From: Bradyrhizobium sp. 21
GTDB taxonomy: Bacteria; Pseudomonadota; Alphaproteobacteria; Rhizobiales; Xanthobacteraceae
Direction: 5' to 3'
DNA: 64,000 nt
Assembly (NCBI RefSeq): GCF_023073335.1
Contig: NZ_JADPJG010000002.1
Span: 158,594 to 222,593 of the forward strand
Part shown: one piece after another, positions 9,324 through 19,000 of the stretch
How positions within the stretch are numbered: position 1 is the first letter of the stretch
Layout: each line of letters opens with the position of its first letter
Position numbers and translations under genes: made by a program
Notes under the pieces: model-generated
The model's database searches: none
Seen by the model: only the letters and a program-made list of their open reading frames with translations
What the model was told of the DNA's origin: nothing

Positions 9324-10304
9324 CTAGTGCGCCCGGCTGATCGTCGAGCGCAGTCGCGGATCGACGATGGTGTAGAGGATGTCAACCACCAGATTGATGG
9401 TGACGAAGATCAGGGATACCATCATCAAATAGGCGGCCATGATAGGGATATCGACATTCTGCACGGCCTGCACGAACAGGAGCCCCATTCCTGGCCACTG
9501 GAACACGGTCTCGGTGATAATGGCGAAAGCAATTACCGAGCCAAATTGAAGGCCGGCCACGGTGATGACCGGAATCAGCGTGTTGCGCAACGCGTGACCG
9601 AAATGGATAGCGCGGGTGGTGAGGCCGCGGGCGCGGGCAAAGCGGATGTAGTCTGTGCGCATGACCTCCAGCATTTCGGTGCGGACGAGCCGCATGATCA
9701 GAGTCATCTGGAACAGGCCGAGCGTAATCGAAGGCATGATCAGCGCTTTCAAGCCCGATAGCGTCAGGAGGCCTGTCGTCCACCAGCCGATATGCACGAC
9801 ATCGCCTCGCCCGAACGAGGGCAGCCAGCCGAGCGTGACCGAGAACAGGTAGATCATGAGAACGCCGATCAGGAAAGTTGGCAGCGAAATGCCGATCAGC
9901 GAGATCACCTGGAATAAATGCGCCAGCCAGGTGTCACGGCGGAGCGCCGAGTAGACCCCCATCAGGATGCCAATGACCATGGCAAAGATCGTGGCGCAGA
10001 TCGCAAGCTCCAGCGTGGCTGGCATCCGTTCCATCAGGAGATTGGTGACGGGCAGGCGGAACTGGTAGGAGGTGCCGAATTGGAAACGCGCGGCATTGCC
10101 GATATAGCGGCCGAACTGCACGATGACGGGATCGTCGAGGCCGAGCGACTTGCGGATCGCGGCGCGTTCGGCGCCCGAAGTATCCATCCCGACCATCTGG
10201 TTCACGGGATCGCCGGCGAAACGGAACATCGAGAACGAGATGATTCCGACGGCGATCATGACACCGATGGCCTGGATGGCCCGGCGCAGTGTGAAAGCGA
10301 GCAT
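9324..10304 (-). CDS. Dipeptide-type ABC transporter permease (DppB-like)
   Basis: Inner-membrane permease of 326 residues. The first helix (AIQAIGVMIAVGIISFSMF) is followed by FAGDPVNQMVG, the usual GDP loop of this family. The EAA loop reads YIRFARARGLTTRAIHFGHALRNT. It follows the binding-protein gene after a 100-base gap containing a strong hairpin at 10360-10388 and is tightly linked to the DppC-like gene. ATG 10304 lies in a purine-rich context. Confidence 0.92.
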   Translation of the reverse strand: MLAFTLRRAIQAIGVMIAVGIISFSMFRFAGDPVNQMVGMDTSGAERAAIRKSLGLDDPVIVQFGRYIGNAARFQFGTSYQFRLPVTNLLMERMPATLELAICATIFAMVIGILMGVYSALRRDTWLAHLFQVISLIGISLPTFLIGVLMIYLFSVTLGWLPSFGRGDVVHIGWWTTGLLTLSGLKALIMPSITLGLFQMTLIMRLVRTEMLEVMRTDYIRFARARGLTTRAIHFGHALRNTLIPVITVAGLQFGSVIAFAIITETVFQWPGMGLLFVQAVQNVDIPIMAAYLMMVSLIFVTINLVVDILYTIVDPRLRSTISRAH

Positions 10305-10359
10305 CTGTTCCTTTCACATCTCTTGAGCAGCACGCATCATCGCGTTAGCCCGAAACGGC

Positions 10360-10388
10360 AAGTCCCGGAAGCAGGGCTTCCGGGACTT
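10360..10388 (-). promoter_or_regulatory. Strong intercistronic hairpin between binding protein and permease genes
   Basis: Two 13-base arms, AAGTCCCGGAAGC and GCTTCCGGGACTT, pair perfectly around a 3-base loop. On the minus strand the hairpin lies 16 bases after the stop of the binding-protein gene and ahead of the permease gene. No run of U follows it, so a full intrinsic terminator is unlikely. Such hairpins often act as 3' stabilisers or partial attenuators that raise binding-protein output over permease output; that role is inferred. Confidence 0.6.
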
Positions 10389-10404
10389 CACAACTTATCG
10401 ACAC

Positions 10405-12003
10405 CTACTCGTCCTGCTTGGTCGCCCAATAGAGCAGAACCTGGTTGTCCGCGCGCTGGGTCAGCTTTACTTTTTTCGACACGCCCCAGGCGAGCGCTTG
10501 TTGGTGCAGCGGGATGTAGGCCCAGTCCTTCATCGAGATCTCGAAGGCCTGCTTGATCAGGAGATCGCGCTTGGCCGTATCGGACTCAAGGAGAACCTTG
10601 TCGGCGAGCTCGTCGAACGGCTTGCTGCAATAGCCTGCCAGATTGGCTTCACCGCGGTTGGGATCCTTGGGGTCGTCCCGACAGCCCATGATGTCGTGGA
10701 GCACGTTCTGGGAGTCGAGCGTATCCGGGGTCCAGCCCAGCATGAACAGCGAGGTCTTGTAGCCGCCGGGCTTCAGCACCTTGGCGAAATACAGGGCCTT
10801 GGGTTGCGCCAGCAGGTCCACCTTGATGTTGATACGAGCGAGCATGCCGACGATGGCCTGGCAGATCGCGGCGTCATTGACGTAGCGGTCGTTCGGGCAG
10901 TCCATCGTCACTTCGAAACCGTCCGCATAGCCGGCGTCTGCCAGAAGCTTCTTGGCGGCGTCGGGATCGAACTTCGGCCGGGTGAAATCTTTCGAGGGAA
11001 GGATCTCTGGTGCGACCATCAATGCGGACGGCGTGGACAGTCCGCGCATGACCCGATTCTTGATCAGGTCGACGTCGATCGCCCGATAGACGGCTTCGCG
11101 GACGCGAACGTCCTTGAACGGGTTCTTGCCCTTGATGTTGGAATACAGGAGCTCGTCGCGCGCCTGATCCATGCCAACGAAGATGGTGCGGAGCTCAGGT
11201 CCGGTCAGGACCGTGGCGTTGGGGCTTGCTTTGACGCGGTCGATGTCCTGGACCGGAACCGGTTCGATCACGTCGACCTCGCCCGATAGCAGTGCCGCGA
11301 CACGCGTGGCCGGGTTTCCGATCGGCGTGAAGATGATCTCCTTCAGATTATGCTCCGGCTTGCGCCACCAGTTCGGATTGGCCTTGAAGACGGTCTTCAC
11401 GCCCGGCTGATGGCTGTCGATCATGAAGGGGCCGGTGCCGTTTTCATGGAGCGAGGCATAGCTCGGAGTCGTCGCGGCTGCTGGCGTCGGTGCCGCCGCA
11501 TCGTTCGCCTCTGCCCATTTCTTGTCCATGATGTACCAGGTCGCCCAGAGCGCCGTCAGGATGGGATTGGGCGAGGTCAGGACGAAATCGACGGTGTAAT
11601 CGTCGATCTTGACGGCCTTGGCATCGGCGGGAACGCGGCTCTGGAAATTCGAGCCCTTCGCCCGCACGCGCTCGGCCGAGAACACCACGTCATCTGCGGT
11701 GAAGGGGTCGCCATTGTGGAATTTGACGCCCTTGCGCAGGTGAAAGCGCCAGCGTGTCGGCTCCGGCGTCTCCCAGCTTTCGGCGAGTGCCGGGATGATC
11801 TTCAGGTCCTTGTCGCGCGTGACCAGGCCCTCATAGACATGGCCGAGATGTGCACTGGTCGTCGACTCGTTCAGTGTGTAGGGGTCGAGCGACTTCAGCT
11901 CACCCTGGTTGGCGTAGCGCAGCGTCTGGCTCGATGCCGGCGATACCGCCACCGCAAGCGCACCGGCGAGCGTCGCCGCAAACAGACTTCGTCCAACTGA
12001 CAT
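10405..12003 (-). CDS. Peptide/nickel ABC transporter substrate-binding protein
   Basis: Periplasmic SBP_bac_5 binding protein, 532 residues. ATG 12003 is chosen because it begins a clean signal peptide (MSVGRSLFAATLAGALAVAVSPASSQ) and follows GGAGAGGGTC; in-frame codons upstream to 12186 encode Trp/Cys-rich sequence unlike a leader. The mature protein opens TLRYANQGELKSLDPYTLNE and has KGVKFHNGDPFTADDVVFS, both family signatures. It is the first gene of the right-hand importer. The ligand is unknown; the DppB/C/D/F partners fit a di- or oligopeptide or related amide. Confidence 0.92.
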   Translation of the reverse strand: MSVGRSLFAATLAGALAVAVSPASSQTLRYANQGELKSLDPYTLNESTTSAHLGHVYEGLVTRDKDLKIIPALAESWETPEPTRWRFHLRKGVKFHNGDPFTADDVVFSAERVRAKGSNFQSRVPADAKAVKIDDYTVDFVLTSPNPILTALWATWYIMDKKWAEANDAAAPTPAAATTPSYASLHENGTGPFMIDSHQPGVKTVFKANPNWWRKPEHNLKEIIFTPIGNPATRVAALLSGEVDVIEPVPVQDIDRVKASPNATVLTGPELRTIFVGMDQARDELLYSNIKGKNPFKDVRVREAVYRAIDVDLIKNRVMRGLSTPSALMVAPEILPSKDFTRPKFDPDAAKKLLADAGYADGFEVTMDCPNDRYVNDAAICQAIVGMLARINIKVDLLAQPKALYFAKVLKPGGYKTSLFMLGWTPDTLDSQNVLHDIMGCRDDPKDPNRGEANLAGYCSKPFDELADKVLLESDTAKRDLLIKQAFEISMKDWAYIPLHQQALAWGVSKKVKLTQRADNQVLLYWATKQDE

Positions 12004-12297
12004 TCTTGACCCTCTCCACTCGCCCGCGCCGTGATTTTTGATTGTTCGGCGGGGCTGATCGATCCATGTTGCCCAGAGTTCTCGACCCGTGCAAGCGCCA
12101 TTCCAGCAAGGAACGCGCCAACTTGCGCCGCTGTGCAGCAATGCTAACCAACAAACCGGGGGCGGGGCCGGAATTTGATTGACCATATCCGCCGATCGCG
12201 GGAGCAGGGCCCGGCCGCCCCGCCTCAGGTCGCTTGCGTTGCATACCGTCTCGCGGCGATACTGCGACAGGGCGCTCGAATCTCATCTGGAGGGGAC

Positions 12298-12555
12298 ATG
12301 AAAGTTAACATCGAAATCGATTGCACCCCCCTCGAGGCCCGCCAGTTCTTCGGACTACCCGACGTGATGCCGATGCAGACCGCCGTGATGGACAAACTAC
12401 AGCAGCAGATGATGTCCAACATCGACAAGGTCTCGCCGGAATCCCTGATCCAGAGCTGGTTCACCTTCGATCCGAAGATCGCCGAGCGGTTTCAGGACAT
12501 GTTCGTCACGATGGCCGGCCTCGGCGGCACGCGCAGCGGCGACAAGAAGAAATAA
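12298..12555 (+). CDS. DUF6489 family small protein
   Basis: An 85-residue protein opening MKVNIEIDCTPLEARQFFGLPDV, a sequence I associate with the small alphaproteobacterial DUF6489 family. The middle is amphipathic (MDKLQQQMMSNIDK) and the tail is basic (GDKKK). GGAGGGG lies just before ATG 12298. Its stop overlaps the start of the next gene by one base (TAATG), so it is probably co-translated with the lipase-like hydrolase. The length and helical, Met-rich pattern recall short phasin-like or polymer-granule proteins, but this is only resemblance; function is not known to me. Confidence 0.75.
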   Translation: MKVNIEIDCTPLEARQFFGLPDVMPMQTAVMDKLQQQMMSNIDKVSPESLIQSWFTFDPKIAERFQDMFVTMAGLGGTRSGDKKK

Positions 12556-13355
12556 TGCCGTCCGGGCCGGACGGGCCGCAGGCGTCAGGCCGGCTTCGTC
12601 CGCCGGGCCTCGGCCTGTTGCTTGCGGAGGCCCGCGGCCTGTTCGAATTCAACGCCAGCCTGCTGCTGTCGCCGCTCCTGATGCGCGCGCCGAGGGGCGA
12701 TGGCCATCCGGTGCTGGCGCTGCCGGGCTTTCTCGCCAGCGACCTCTCGATGGCGCCAATGCGGCGCTATCTCAACGAGCTCGGCTATGAGGCACATGCC
12801 TGGCGGATGGGCCGAAACCTCGGTGGGCTGGGACGGATGCGGGACACACTGCGCGCACGTCTGGCCGAAATCCACGCCGCGAGTGGACGCAAGGTCAGCC
12901 TGGTCGGGTGGAGCCTCGGCGGGGTCTATGCGCGCGATCTCGCGCTCCAGGCGCCCGACATGGTCCGTTATGTCGTCACGCTCGGCAGCCCCTTTGCCAA
13001 CGACGTACGGGCGACCAACGCCACGCGGCTCTACGAGGCGCTGTCCGGCGAGCGGGTCGAGGATTTTGCGGAAGCGCGCGAGGCGATCGCCGACGATCTT
13101 CCGGTGCCGGCGACGTCGATCTATTCGCGCGCCGACGGCATCGTGAATTGGCGAACCTGCCTGCTACGTCCCTCCGACCGTGCCGAGAACATCGAGGTGC
13201 ACCTGGCGAGCCATATCGGGCTCGGCGTGAACCCCGCGGCGCTGTGGGCCGTGGCGGACCGCCTCGCGCAACCGGAGGGGGAGTTCTGGCCATTTGACCG
13301 GGCAGGGCCGTTTGCCATTGCATATGCCCCGCCGGAACAGGCAATATCGGCCTGA
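12555..13355 (+). CDS. Alpha/beta hydrolase, lipase/acyltransferase-like
   Basis: Alpha/beta hydrolase of 266 residues. The nucleophile elbow is GWSLGG with Ser120, and the strand before it reads GRKVSLV. The oxyanion region has PVLALPGF, and a late His (ASHIGLG) could complete the triad. No signal peptide is evident. ATG 12555 overlaps the stop of the DUF6489 gene; a longer upstream frame only overlaps that gene. It is closely similar to the hydrolase at 27733-28503, sharing APRGDGHPVL, the Trp-Arg-x-Gly-Arg-Asn motif and LGSPFA. It precedes a wax ester/acylglycerol synthase gene, so a role in neutral lipid turnover is a reasonable inference. Confidence 0.82.
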   Translation: MPSGPDGPQASGRLRPPGLGLLLAEARGLFEFNASLLLSPLLMRAPRGDGHPVLALPGFLASDLSMAPMRRYLNELGYEAHAWRMGRNLGGLGRMRDTLRARLAEIHAASGRKVSLVGWSLGGVYARDLALQAPDMVRYVVTLGSPFANDVRATNATRLYEALSGERVEDFAEAREAIADDLPVPATSIYSRADGIVNWRTCLLRPSDRAENIEVHLASHIGLGVNPAALWAVADRLAQPEGEFWPFDRAGPFAIAYAPPEQAISA

Positions 13356-13401
13356 CGAGAAGCGCTGCTTAAGGCGCCCGTCAACTACTCGGGAGGGAAC
13401 T

Positions 13402-14952
13402 ATGGCTGACGGTAAGAAGCTGTCGTCGCTGGACGCGTCGTTTCTCTATCTGGAAACGCCGGAAATGCCGATGCATGTCGGGAGCATGGCGATCTTTCGC
13501 CTGCCGGACGACTACAAGGGCGACTTTTTCGAAGACTTCAAGGCGATGATCGTCTCACGCCTGCACATTGCGCCGATCCTCAAAGCGCGGCTGGAGAAAG
13601 CGCCGCTCGACATCGATCATCCCTCCTGGGTCGAGGACGATCAGTTCGACATCGACCGTCACATCTTCCGCGCCAGCCTGCCGCAGCCGCGCGACCGCGC
13701 CACGCTCGAACGCATCGTCGGCTGGATGCACGCCAAGCTCTTGAACCGCGCGCGCCCGCTCTGGGAATTCTACGTATTCGAGGGCATGAAGAACAACGAG
13801 GTCGGACTCTATTCGAAGATGCATCATGCCGCCATCGATGGTGGCGCCGGTGCGGCGCTGACCAACATGATCTACGATATCTCGCCGGTCCCCCGCAATG
13901 TCGATCCGCCGACGGCAGGGGCCAAGTCCGCCCAGGAGCCGCGCGACATCGCCGCGAACCTGCTCGATTCCTATCAACAGCTCTTCACCCAGCCGCTCGA
14001 TGCTTCGCAAGCCGCGAAGAACCTGCAACTGCCACGCACCGGCAAGAGCGACATCGGCTCGATCCTGTTCGACAATGCGATGTACCAGATCGAGAGCGCG
14101 GTGCGCTTTGCCGGCAACATCCCGACCATGGTCAAGAGCGTCTCCGAGGTGCTCGGCAAGGTCGCCGATCCGAAGTCGCGCGAGAGCCTTGCGAGCATGG
14201 TGTCGCCGCCGACCATGCTTAACAAATCGATTTCGTCCGAGCGCAGCTTCGCCGGGGTGTCGATCTCGCTGTCGCGATCCAAGGCGCTGGCCAAGCAGGC
14301 CGGCGGCAAGCTCAACGACGTGGTGCTGGCGCTCGCTTCCGGCGTGGTCCGGCGCTACCTGAAGGAGCACAGCACGCTGCCGGCAAAGTCGCTGACCGCG
14401 GCGGTACCGATCTCGCTGCGCGAGGAAGGCAACACCGAGGCCAACAACCAGGTGTTCGGCATGATCTGCTCGATCGCGACCAACATCGATGATCCCAAGG
14501 CACGGCTGGAAGCCATCATCGCGCAGTCGACCAAGTCCAAGGAAATGTCGCATCCGTTGCGGGCACTGATGCCGCAGATTTCCAACATCTCGATGCTGGG
14601 TACGCCGATCATGGTGCAGGTCCTGGCGCTGCTCTACAGCCGCTCGAACCTGTCGGACGTGTTGCCGCCGGCCGCCAACATCACGGTGTCCAACGTGCCG
14701 GGACCGCGGCAGACGCTCTACGCGGCCGGCGCCGAGCTGTTGCACATCTTCCCGGTGTCGATCTCGACGCACGGGCAAGCGCTCAACATTACCGTGCAGA
14801 GCTATCGCGACCAGCTTGATTTCGGCTTCATCGTCGGCGCCAACATCATTCCGCACGTGCAGGTGATGTGCGACATGCTGCCGGAAGAATTCGCCGCGCT
14901 GGAGGCGGCCTACGCTCCGCCGGTGGCCGACCTCAAGGGTGCCGCGGAATAG
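13402..14952 (+). CDS. Wax ester synthase/diacylglycerol acyltransferase (WS/DGAT family)
   Basis: Acyl-CoA-dependent acyltransferase of 516 residues that would esterify diacylglycerol or fatty alcohols into storage lipid. The catalytic motif HHxxxDG is intact as HHAAIDG at residues 141-147, and the second conserved block NITVSNVPGP is present near the C-terminus. The N-terminus (LSSLDASFLYLETPEMPMHVGS) is typical of the family. GGGAGGGAAC precedes ATG 13402. The gene sits 46 bases after the lipase-like hydrolase and 10 bases before an epoxide hydrolase-like gene, in what looks like a lipid operon. Many alphaproteobacteria carry one or two such genes; the actual acceptor alcohol cannot be read from sequence. 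Confidence 0.93.
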   Translation: MADGKKLSSLDASFLYLETPEMPMHVGSMAIFRLPDDYKGDFFEDFKAMIVSRLHIAPILKARLEKAPLDIDHPSWVEDDQFDIDRHIFRASLPQPRDRATLERIVGWMHAKLLNRARPLWEFYVFEGMKNNEVGLYSKMHHAAIDGGAGAALTNMIYDISPVPRNVDPPTAGAKSAQEPRDIAANLLDSYQQLFTQPLDASQAAKNLQLPRTGKSDIGSILFDNAMYQIESAVRFAGNIPTMVKSVSEVLGKVADPKSRESLASMVSPPTMLNKSISSERSFAGVSISLSRSKALAKQAGGKLNDVVLALASGVVRRYLKEHSTLPAKSLTAAVPISLREEGNTEANNQVFGMICSIATNIDDPKARLEAIIAQSTKSKEMSHPLRALMPQISNISMLGTPIMVQVLALLYSRSNLSDVLPPAANITVSNVPGPRQTLYAAGAELLHIFPVSISTHGQALNITVQSYRDQLDFGFIVGANIIPHVQVMCDMLPEEFAALEAAYAPPVADLKGAAE

Positions 14953-14962
14953 GAATGCGTCG

Positions 14963-15958
14963 ATGATTGAAATGCCGCCGCTCAAGTTCGCGCAGACGAA
15001 CGGAATTCGAATGGGCTATTACGAAGCGGGTCCAGCCGATGACAAGCCGCCGATCGTGCTGTGTCATGGCTGGCCCGAACTCGCTTTCTCCTGGCGCCAC
15101 CAGATCAAGGCGCTGAGCGAGGCCGGCATCCGGGTGATCGCGCCGGACCAGCGCGGCTATGGCGCGAGCGACCGGCCCGAGCCGGTCGAGGACTATGACA
15201 TGGAGCATCTGACCGGCGATTTGGTCGGGCTGCTCGATCATCTCGGGATCGACAAGGCGATCTTCGTCGGCCACGACTGGGGCGGCTTCGTCGTCTGGCA
15301 GATGCCGCTGCGGCATCCTTCGCGCGTGGCCGGCGTCGTCGGCGTCAACACGCCGCATTGGGACCGCGCGCCGATCGACCCGATCGCACTGTTCCGCCAG
15401 CGCTTCGGCGATCAGATGTACATTGTCCAGTTCCAGGACCCCGCGCGCGAGCCGGACAGGATCTTTGGCAGCCGCGTCGAGCAGACCTTTGACGCCTTCA
15501 TGCGCAAGCCTTTGGCGCGGCCGGAGGCGAAACCGGCGGAGCCGCCGATCGCAGGTGTCGGCGCCTCGTCGAAGACCAATCTCGCATTCCCACAGATGAT
15601 CGCGGCTTACGACGCCCGACACGATCCGCGTACACCGATCCTGACGGCCGACGAGAAGAAGGTGTTCGTCGACACTTTCACGAAAACCGGCTTCACCGGC
15701 GGCATCAACTGGTATCGCAACTTCACCCGCAATTGGGAGCGCTCGAAGGGGTTGGACCATCACGTGCACGTGCCGTCACTGATGATCATGGCCGAGAACG
15801 ACGCGGTGTTGCCGCCGTCAGCGGCCGACGGCATGGAGAAGCTGATCGCTGACCTCGAGAAGTATCTGGTGAAGGAGAGCGGCCATTGGACGCAGCAGGA
15901 GAAGCCGGAGGAGGTCAGCGCCAGGTTGATCGAATGGCGTAGAAGGCGGTTTGGCTAG
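14963..15958 (+). CDS. Alpha/beta hydrolase, epoxide hydrolase-like
   Basis: Alpha/beta hydrolase of 331 residues with the soluble epoxide hydrolase layout: oxyanion HGWPE, nucleophile elbow GHDWGG with Asp105, a cap-domain tyrosine in GGINWYRNF, and a final His in ESGHWTQQE. An aspartate nucleophile means epoxide or haloalkane hydrolysis rather than ester hydrolysis; HGWPE and the cap Tyr favour epoxides. AGGAA lies ahead of ATG 14963. It follows the WS/DGAT gene by 10 bases and precedes a fatty-acid-type P450 that could generate epoxides from unsaturated chains, which makes a functional link plausible but unproven. Confidence 0.85.
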   Translation: MIEMPPLKFAQTNGIRMGYYEAGPADDKPPIVLCHGWPELAFSWRHQIKALSEAGIRVIAPDQRGYGASDRPEPVEDYDMEHLTGDLVGLLDHLGIDKAIFVGHDWGGFVVWQMPLRHPSRVAGVVGVNTPHWDRAPIDPIALFRQRFGDQMYIVQFQDPAREPDRIFGSRVEQTFDAFMRKPLARPEAKPAEPPIAGVGASSKTNLAFPQMIAAYDARHDPRTPILTADEKKVFVDTFTKTGFTGGINWYRNFTRNWERSKGLDHHVHVPSLMIMAENDAVLPPSAADGMEKLIADLEKYLVKESGHWTQQEKPEEVSARLIEWRRRRFG

Positions 15959-16052
15959 CTCGTCATTGCGAGGAGCGACGAAGAAATCCAAGCCTGTCGT
16001 CGCGGATGGATTTCTGGATTGCTTCGTCGCAAGAGCTCCTCGCAATGACGAG
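15959..16052. repeat. Palindromic repeat, family A (copy 1)
   Basis: A 94-base element with perfect 18-base terminal inverted repeats: 15959-15976 (begins CTCGTCATTGCGAGGAGC) and 16035-16052. The inside holds GGATTGCTTCG, shared with the copies at 26152 and 53426. It begins at the base after the epoxide hydrolase stop and ends 25 bases before the P450 start codon. This matches the dispersed REP-like elements common in Bradyrhizobium intergenic DNA. Confidence 0.85.
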
Positions 16053-16077
16053 GGTTACAAAGGGGAAGCGCATTTAC

Positions 16078-19000
16078 ATGTCATCCAAGAACCGACTGGA
16101 CCCGATTCCGCAGCCGCCGACCAAGCCGGTGGTCGGCAACATGCTGTCGCTGGATTCGGCCGCGCCGGTGCAGCATTTGACGCGGCTCGCCAAGGAGCTG
16201 GGTCCGATCTTCTGGCTTGACATGATGGGCTCGCCGATCGTGGTCGTCTCCGGCCACGATCTCGTCGACGAACTGTCCGACGAGAAGCGCTTCGACAAGA
16301 CGGTGCGCGGTGCACTGCGGCGCGTGCGTGCGGTCGGCGGCGACGGCCTGTTCACGGCCGACACCAAGGAGCCGAACTGGAGCAAGGCGCACAATATCCT
16401 GCTCCAGCCCTTCGGCAACCGCGCCATGCAATCCTACCACTCGAGCATGGTGGACATCGCCGAACAGCTCGTCAACAAATGGGAGCGGCTCAACGCCGAC
16501 GACGAGATCGACGTCGTCCACGACATGACCGCGCTGACGCTTGATACGATCGGCCTGTGCGGCTTCGAGTATCGCTTCAACTCGTTCTACCGCCGCGACT
16601 ACCATCCTTTCGTCGAATCGCTGGTGCGCTCGCTCGAAACCATCATGATGACCCGCGGCCTGCCGTTCGAGCAGCTCTGGATGCAGAAGCGGCGCAAGAC
16701 CATGGGCGAAGACGTCGACTTCATGAACAAGATGGTCGACGAGATCATTGCCGAGCGGCGCAAGAGTGCGGACGCAATCGGCGACAAGAAGGACATGCTC
16801 GCAGCGATGATGACGGGCGTCGACCGTTCGACCGGCGAGCAGCTCGACGACGTCAACATCCGCTACCAGATCAACACCTTCCTGATCGCAGGCCACGAGA
16901 CCACCAGCGGCCTGTTGTCCTGCACGCTCTATGCGCTCCTGAAGCATCCGGACATTCTCAAGAAGGCCTATGACGAGGTCGACCGTGTCTTCGGCCCTGA
17001 TGCCAATGCGAAACCGACCTATCTGCAGGTGACGCAGCTCACCTACATCACGCAGATCCTGAAGGAGGCGCTGCGGCTGTGGCCGCCGGCGCCGGCCTAT
17101 GGCATCTCGGCGCTGCAGGACGAGACCATCGGCGGCGGCAAGTACAAGCTCCGGAAGGGTACGTTCACCACCATCCTGGTAACCGCGCTGCATCGCGATC
17201 CCTCGGTCTGGGGTCCGAACCCGGATGCCTTCGACCCCGAGAATTTCAGCCGGGAGGCGGAAGCCAAGCGACCGGTCAATGCCTGGAAGCCGTTCGGCAA
17301 TGGCCAGCGCGCCTGCATCGGCCGCGGCTTCGCCATGCACGAGGCCGCGCTCGCGCTCGGCATGATCCTGCAGCGCTTCAAGCTGATCGATCACCAGCGT
17401 TACCAGATGCATATGAAGGAGACGCTGACGATGAAGCCGGAAGGCTTCAAGATCAAGGTCCGTCCGCGCGCCGACCGCGAGCGCGGCGCCTATGGTGGGC
17501 CTGTCGTGGCTTCGGCACCGAAGGCACCGCGTCAGCCGACGGCGCGGCCCGGCCACAACACGCCGATGCTGGTGCTTTACGGGTCGAATCTCGGCACCGC
17601 CGAGGAGCTCGCGACGCGCATGGCCGATCTCGCCGAGATCAACGGTTTTGCCGTGCATCTCGGACCGCTCGACGACTACGTCGGCAAGCTGCCGCAGCAG
17701 GGCGGCGTGCTGATCATCTGCGCTTCCTATAACGGCGCGCCGCCGGACAACGCGACGCAATTCGTCAAATGGCTCGGCGACGACCTGCCGAAAGATGCCT
17801 TTGCCAATGTGCGCTACGCCGTGTTCGGCTGCGGCAACAGCGACTGGGCCGCGACCTATCAATCAGTGCCACGCTTCATCGACGAGCAATTGTCGGCGCG
17901 TGGCGCGCGCGCGGTTTACCCGCGCGGCGAAGGCGATGCGCGCAGCGATCTCGACGGCCAGTTTCAGAAATGGTTCCCGGCGGCCGCCCAGGTCGCGACC
18001 AAGGAATTCGGCATCGACTGGAATTTCACCCGCACCGCGGAAGATGATCCGCTCTATGCGATCGAACCGGTGGCGGTGACCGCCGTCAACACCATCGTGG
18101 CCCAGGGCGGCGCGGTGGCGATGAAGGTGCTGGTCAATGACGAGCTCCAGAACAAGAGCGGGTCCACTCCCTCAGAGCGCTCGACGCGCCACATCGAGGT
18201 GCAGCTGCCGTCCAATCTCACCTACCGCGTTGGCGATCATTTGAGCGTGGTCCCGCGCAACGATCCGACGCTGGTGGATTCGGTTGCCCGCCGCTTCGGC
18301 TTCCTGCCGGCCGACCAGATCAGGCTTCAGGTCGCGGAAGGCCGCCGCGCGCAATTGCCGGTCGGCGATGCCGTATCGGTCGGCCGCCTGCTCAGCGAGT
18401 TCGTCGAGCTCCAGCAGGTGGCGACGCGCAAGCAGCTTCAGATCATGGCGGAGCATACGCGTTGCCCCGTTACGAAACCAAAACTGCTGGCGTTCGTCGG
18501 TGAGGAGGCCGAGCCGCTCGAACGTTACCGCGCCGAGATTCTGGCCAGGCGGAAATCGGTATTCGACCTGCTGCTCGAATATCCGGCCTGCGAGCTGCCG
18601 TTCCACGTCTATCTGGAAATGCTCTCGCTGCTTGCGCCGCGCTATTACTCGATCTCGTCCTCGCCGTCGGTCGATCCAGTTCGTTGCAGCATCACGGTCG
18701 GCGCGGTCGAAGGGCCGGCTGCGTCAGGTCGTGGCGTCTACAAGGGTGTCTGCTCGAACTATCTCGCCAACCGACGCGCGGACGATTCGATCCATGCAAC
18801 CGTGCGCGAGACCAAGGCTGGCTTCCGGCTCCCGGATGATTCTTCGGTGCCGATCATCATGATCGGACCGGGGACCGGACTTGCCCCGTTCCGCGGCTTC
18901 CTGCAGGAGCGCGCCGCGCGCAAGGCGAAAGGCGCCGCCCTCGGCCCGTCCCTGCTGTTCTTCGGCTGCCGCCATCCCGATCAGGATTTTCTCTACGCGG

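Noticed and set aside
16081..17862. A 593-codon minus-strand frame opposite the P450 domain
   Set aside because: No recognisable motif and no ribosome-binding site; it is an antisense shadow of the well-supported P450 fusion.
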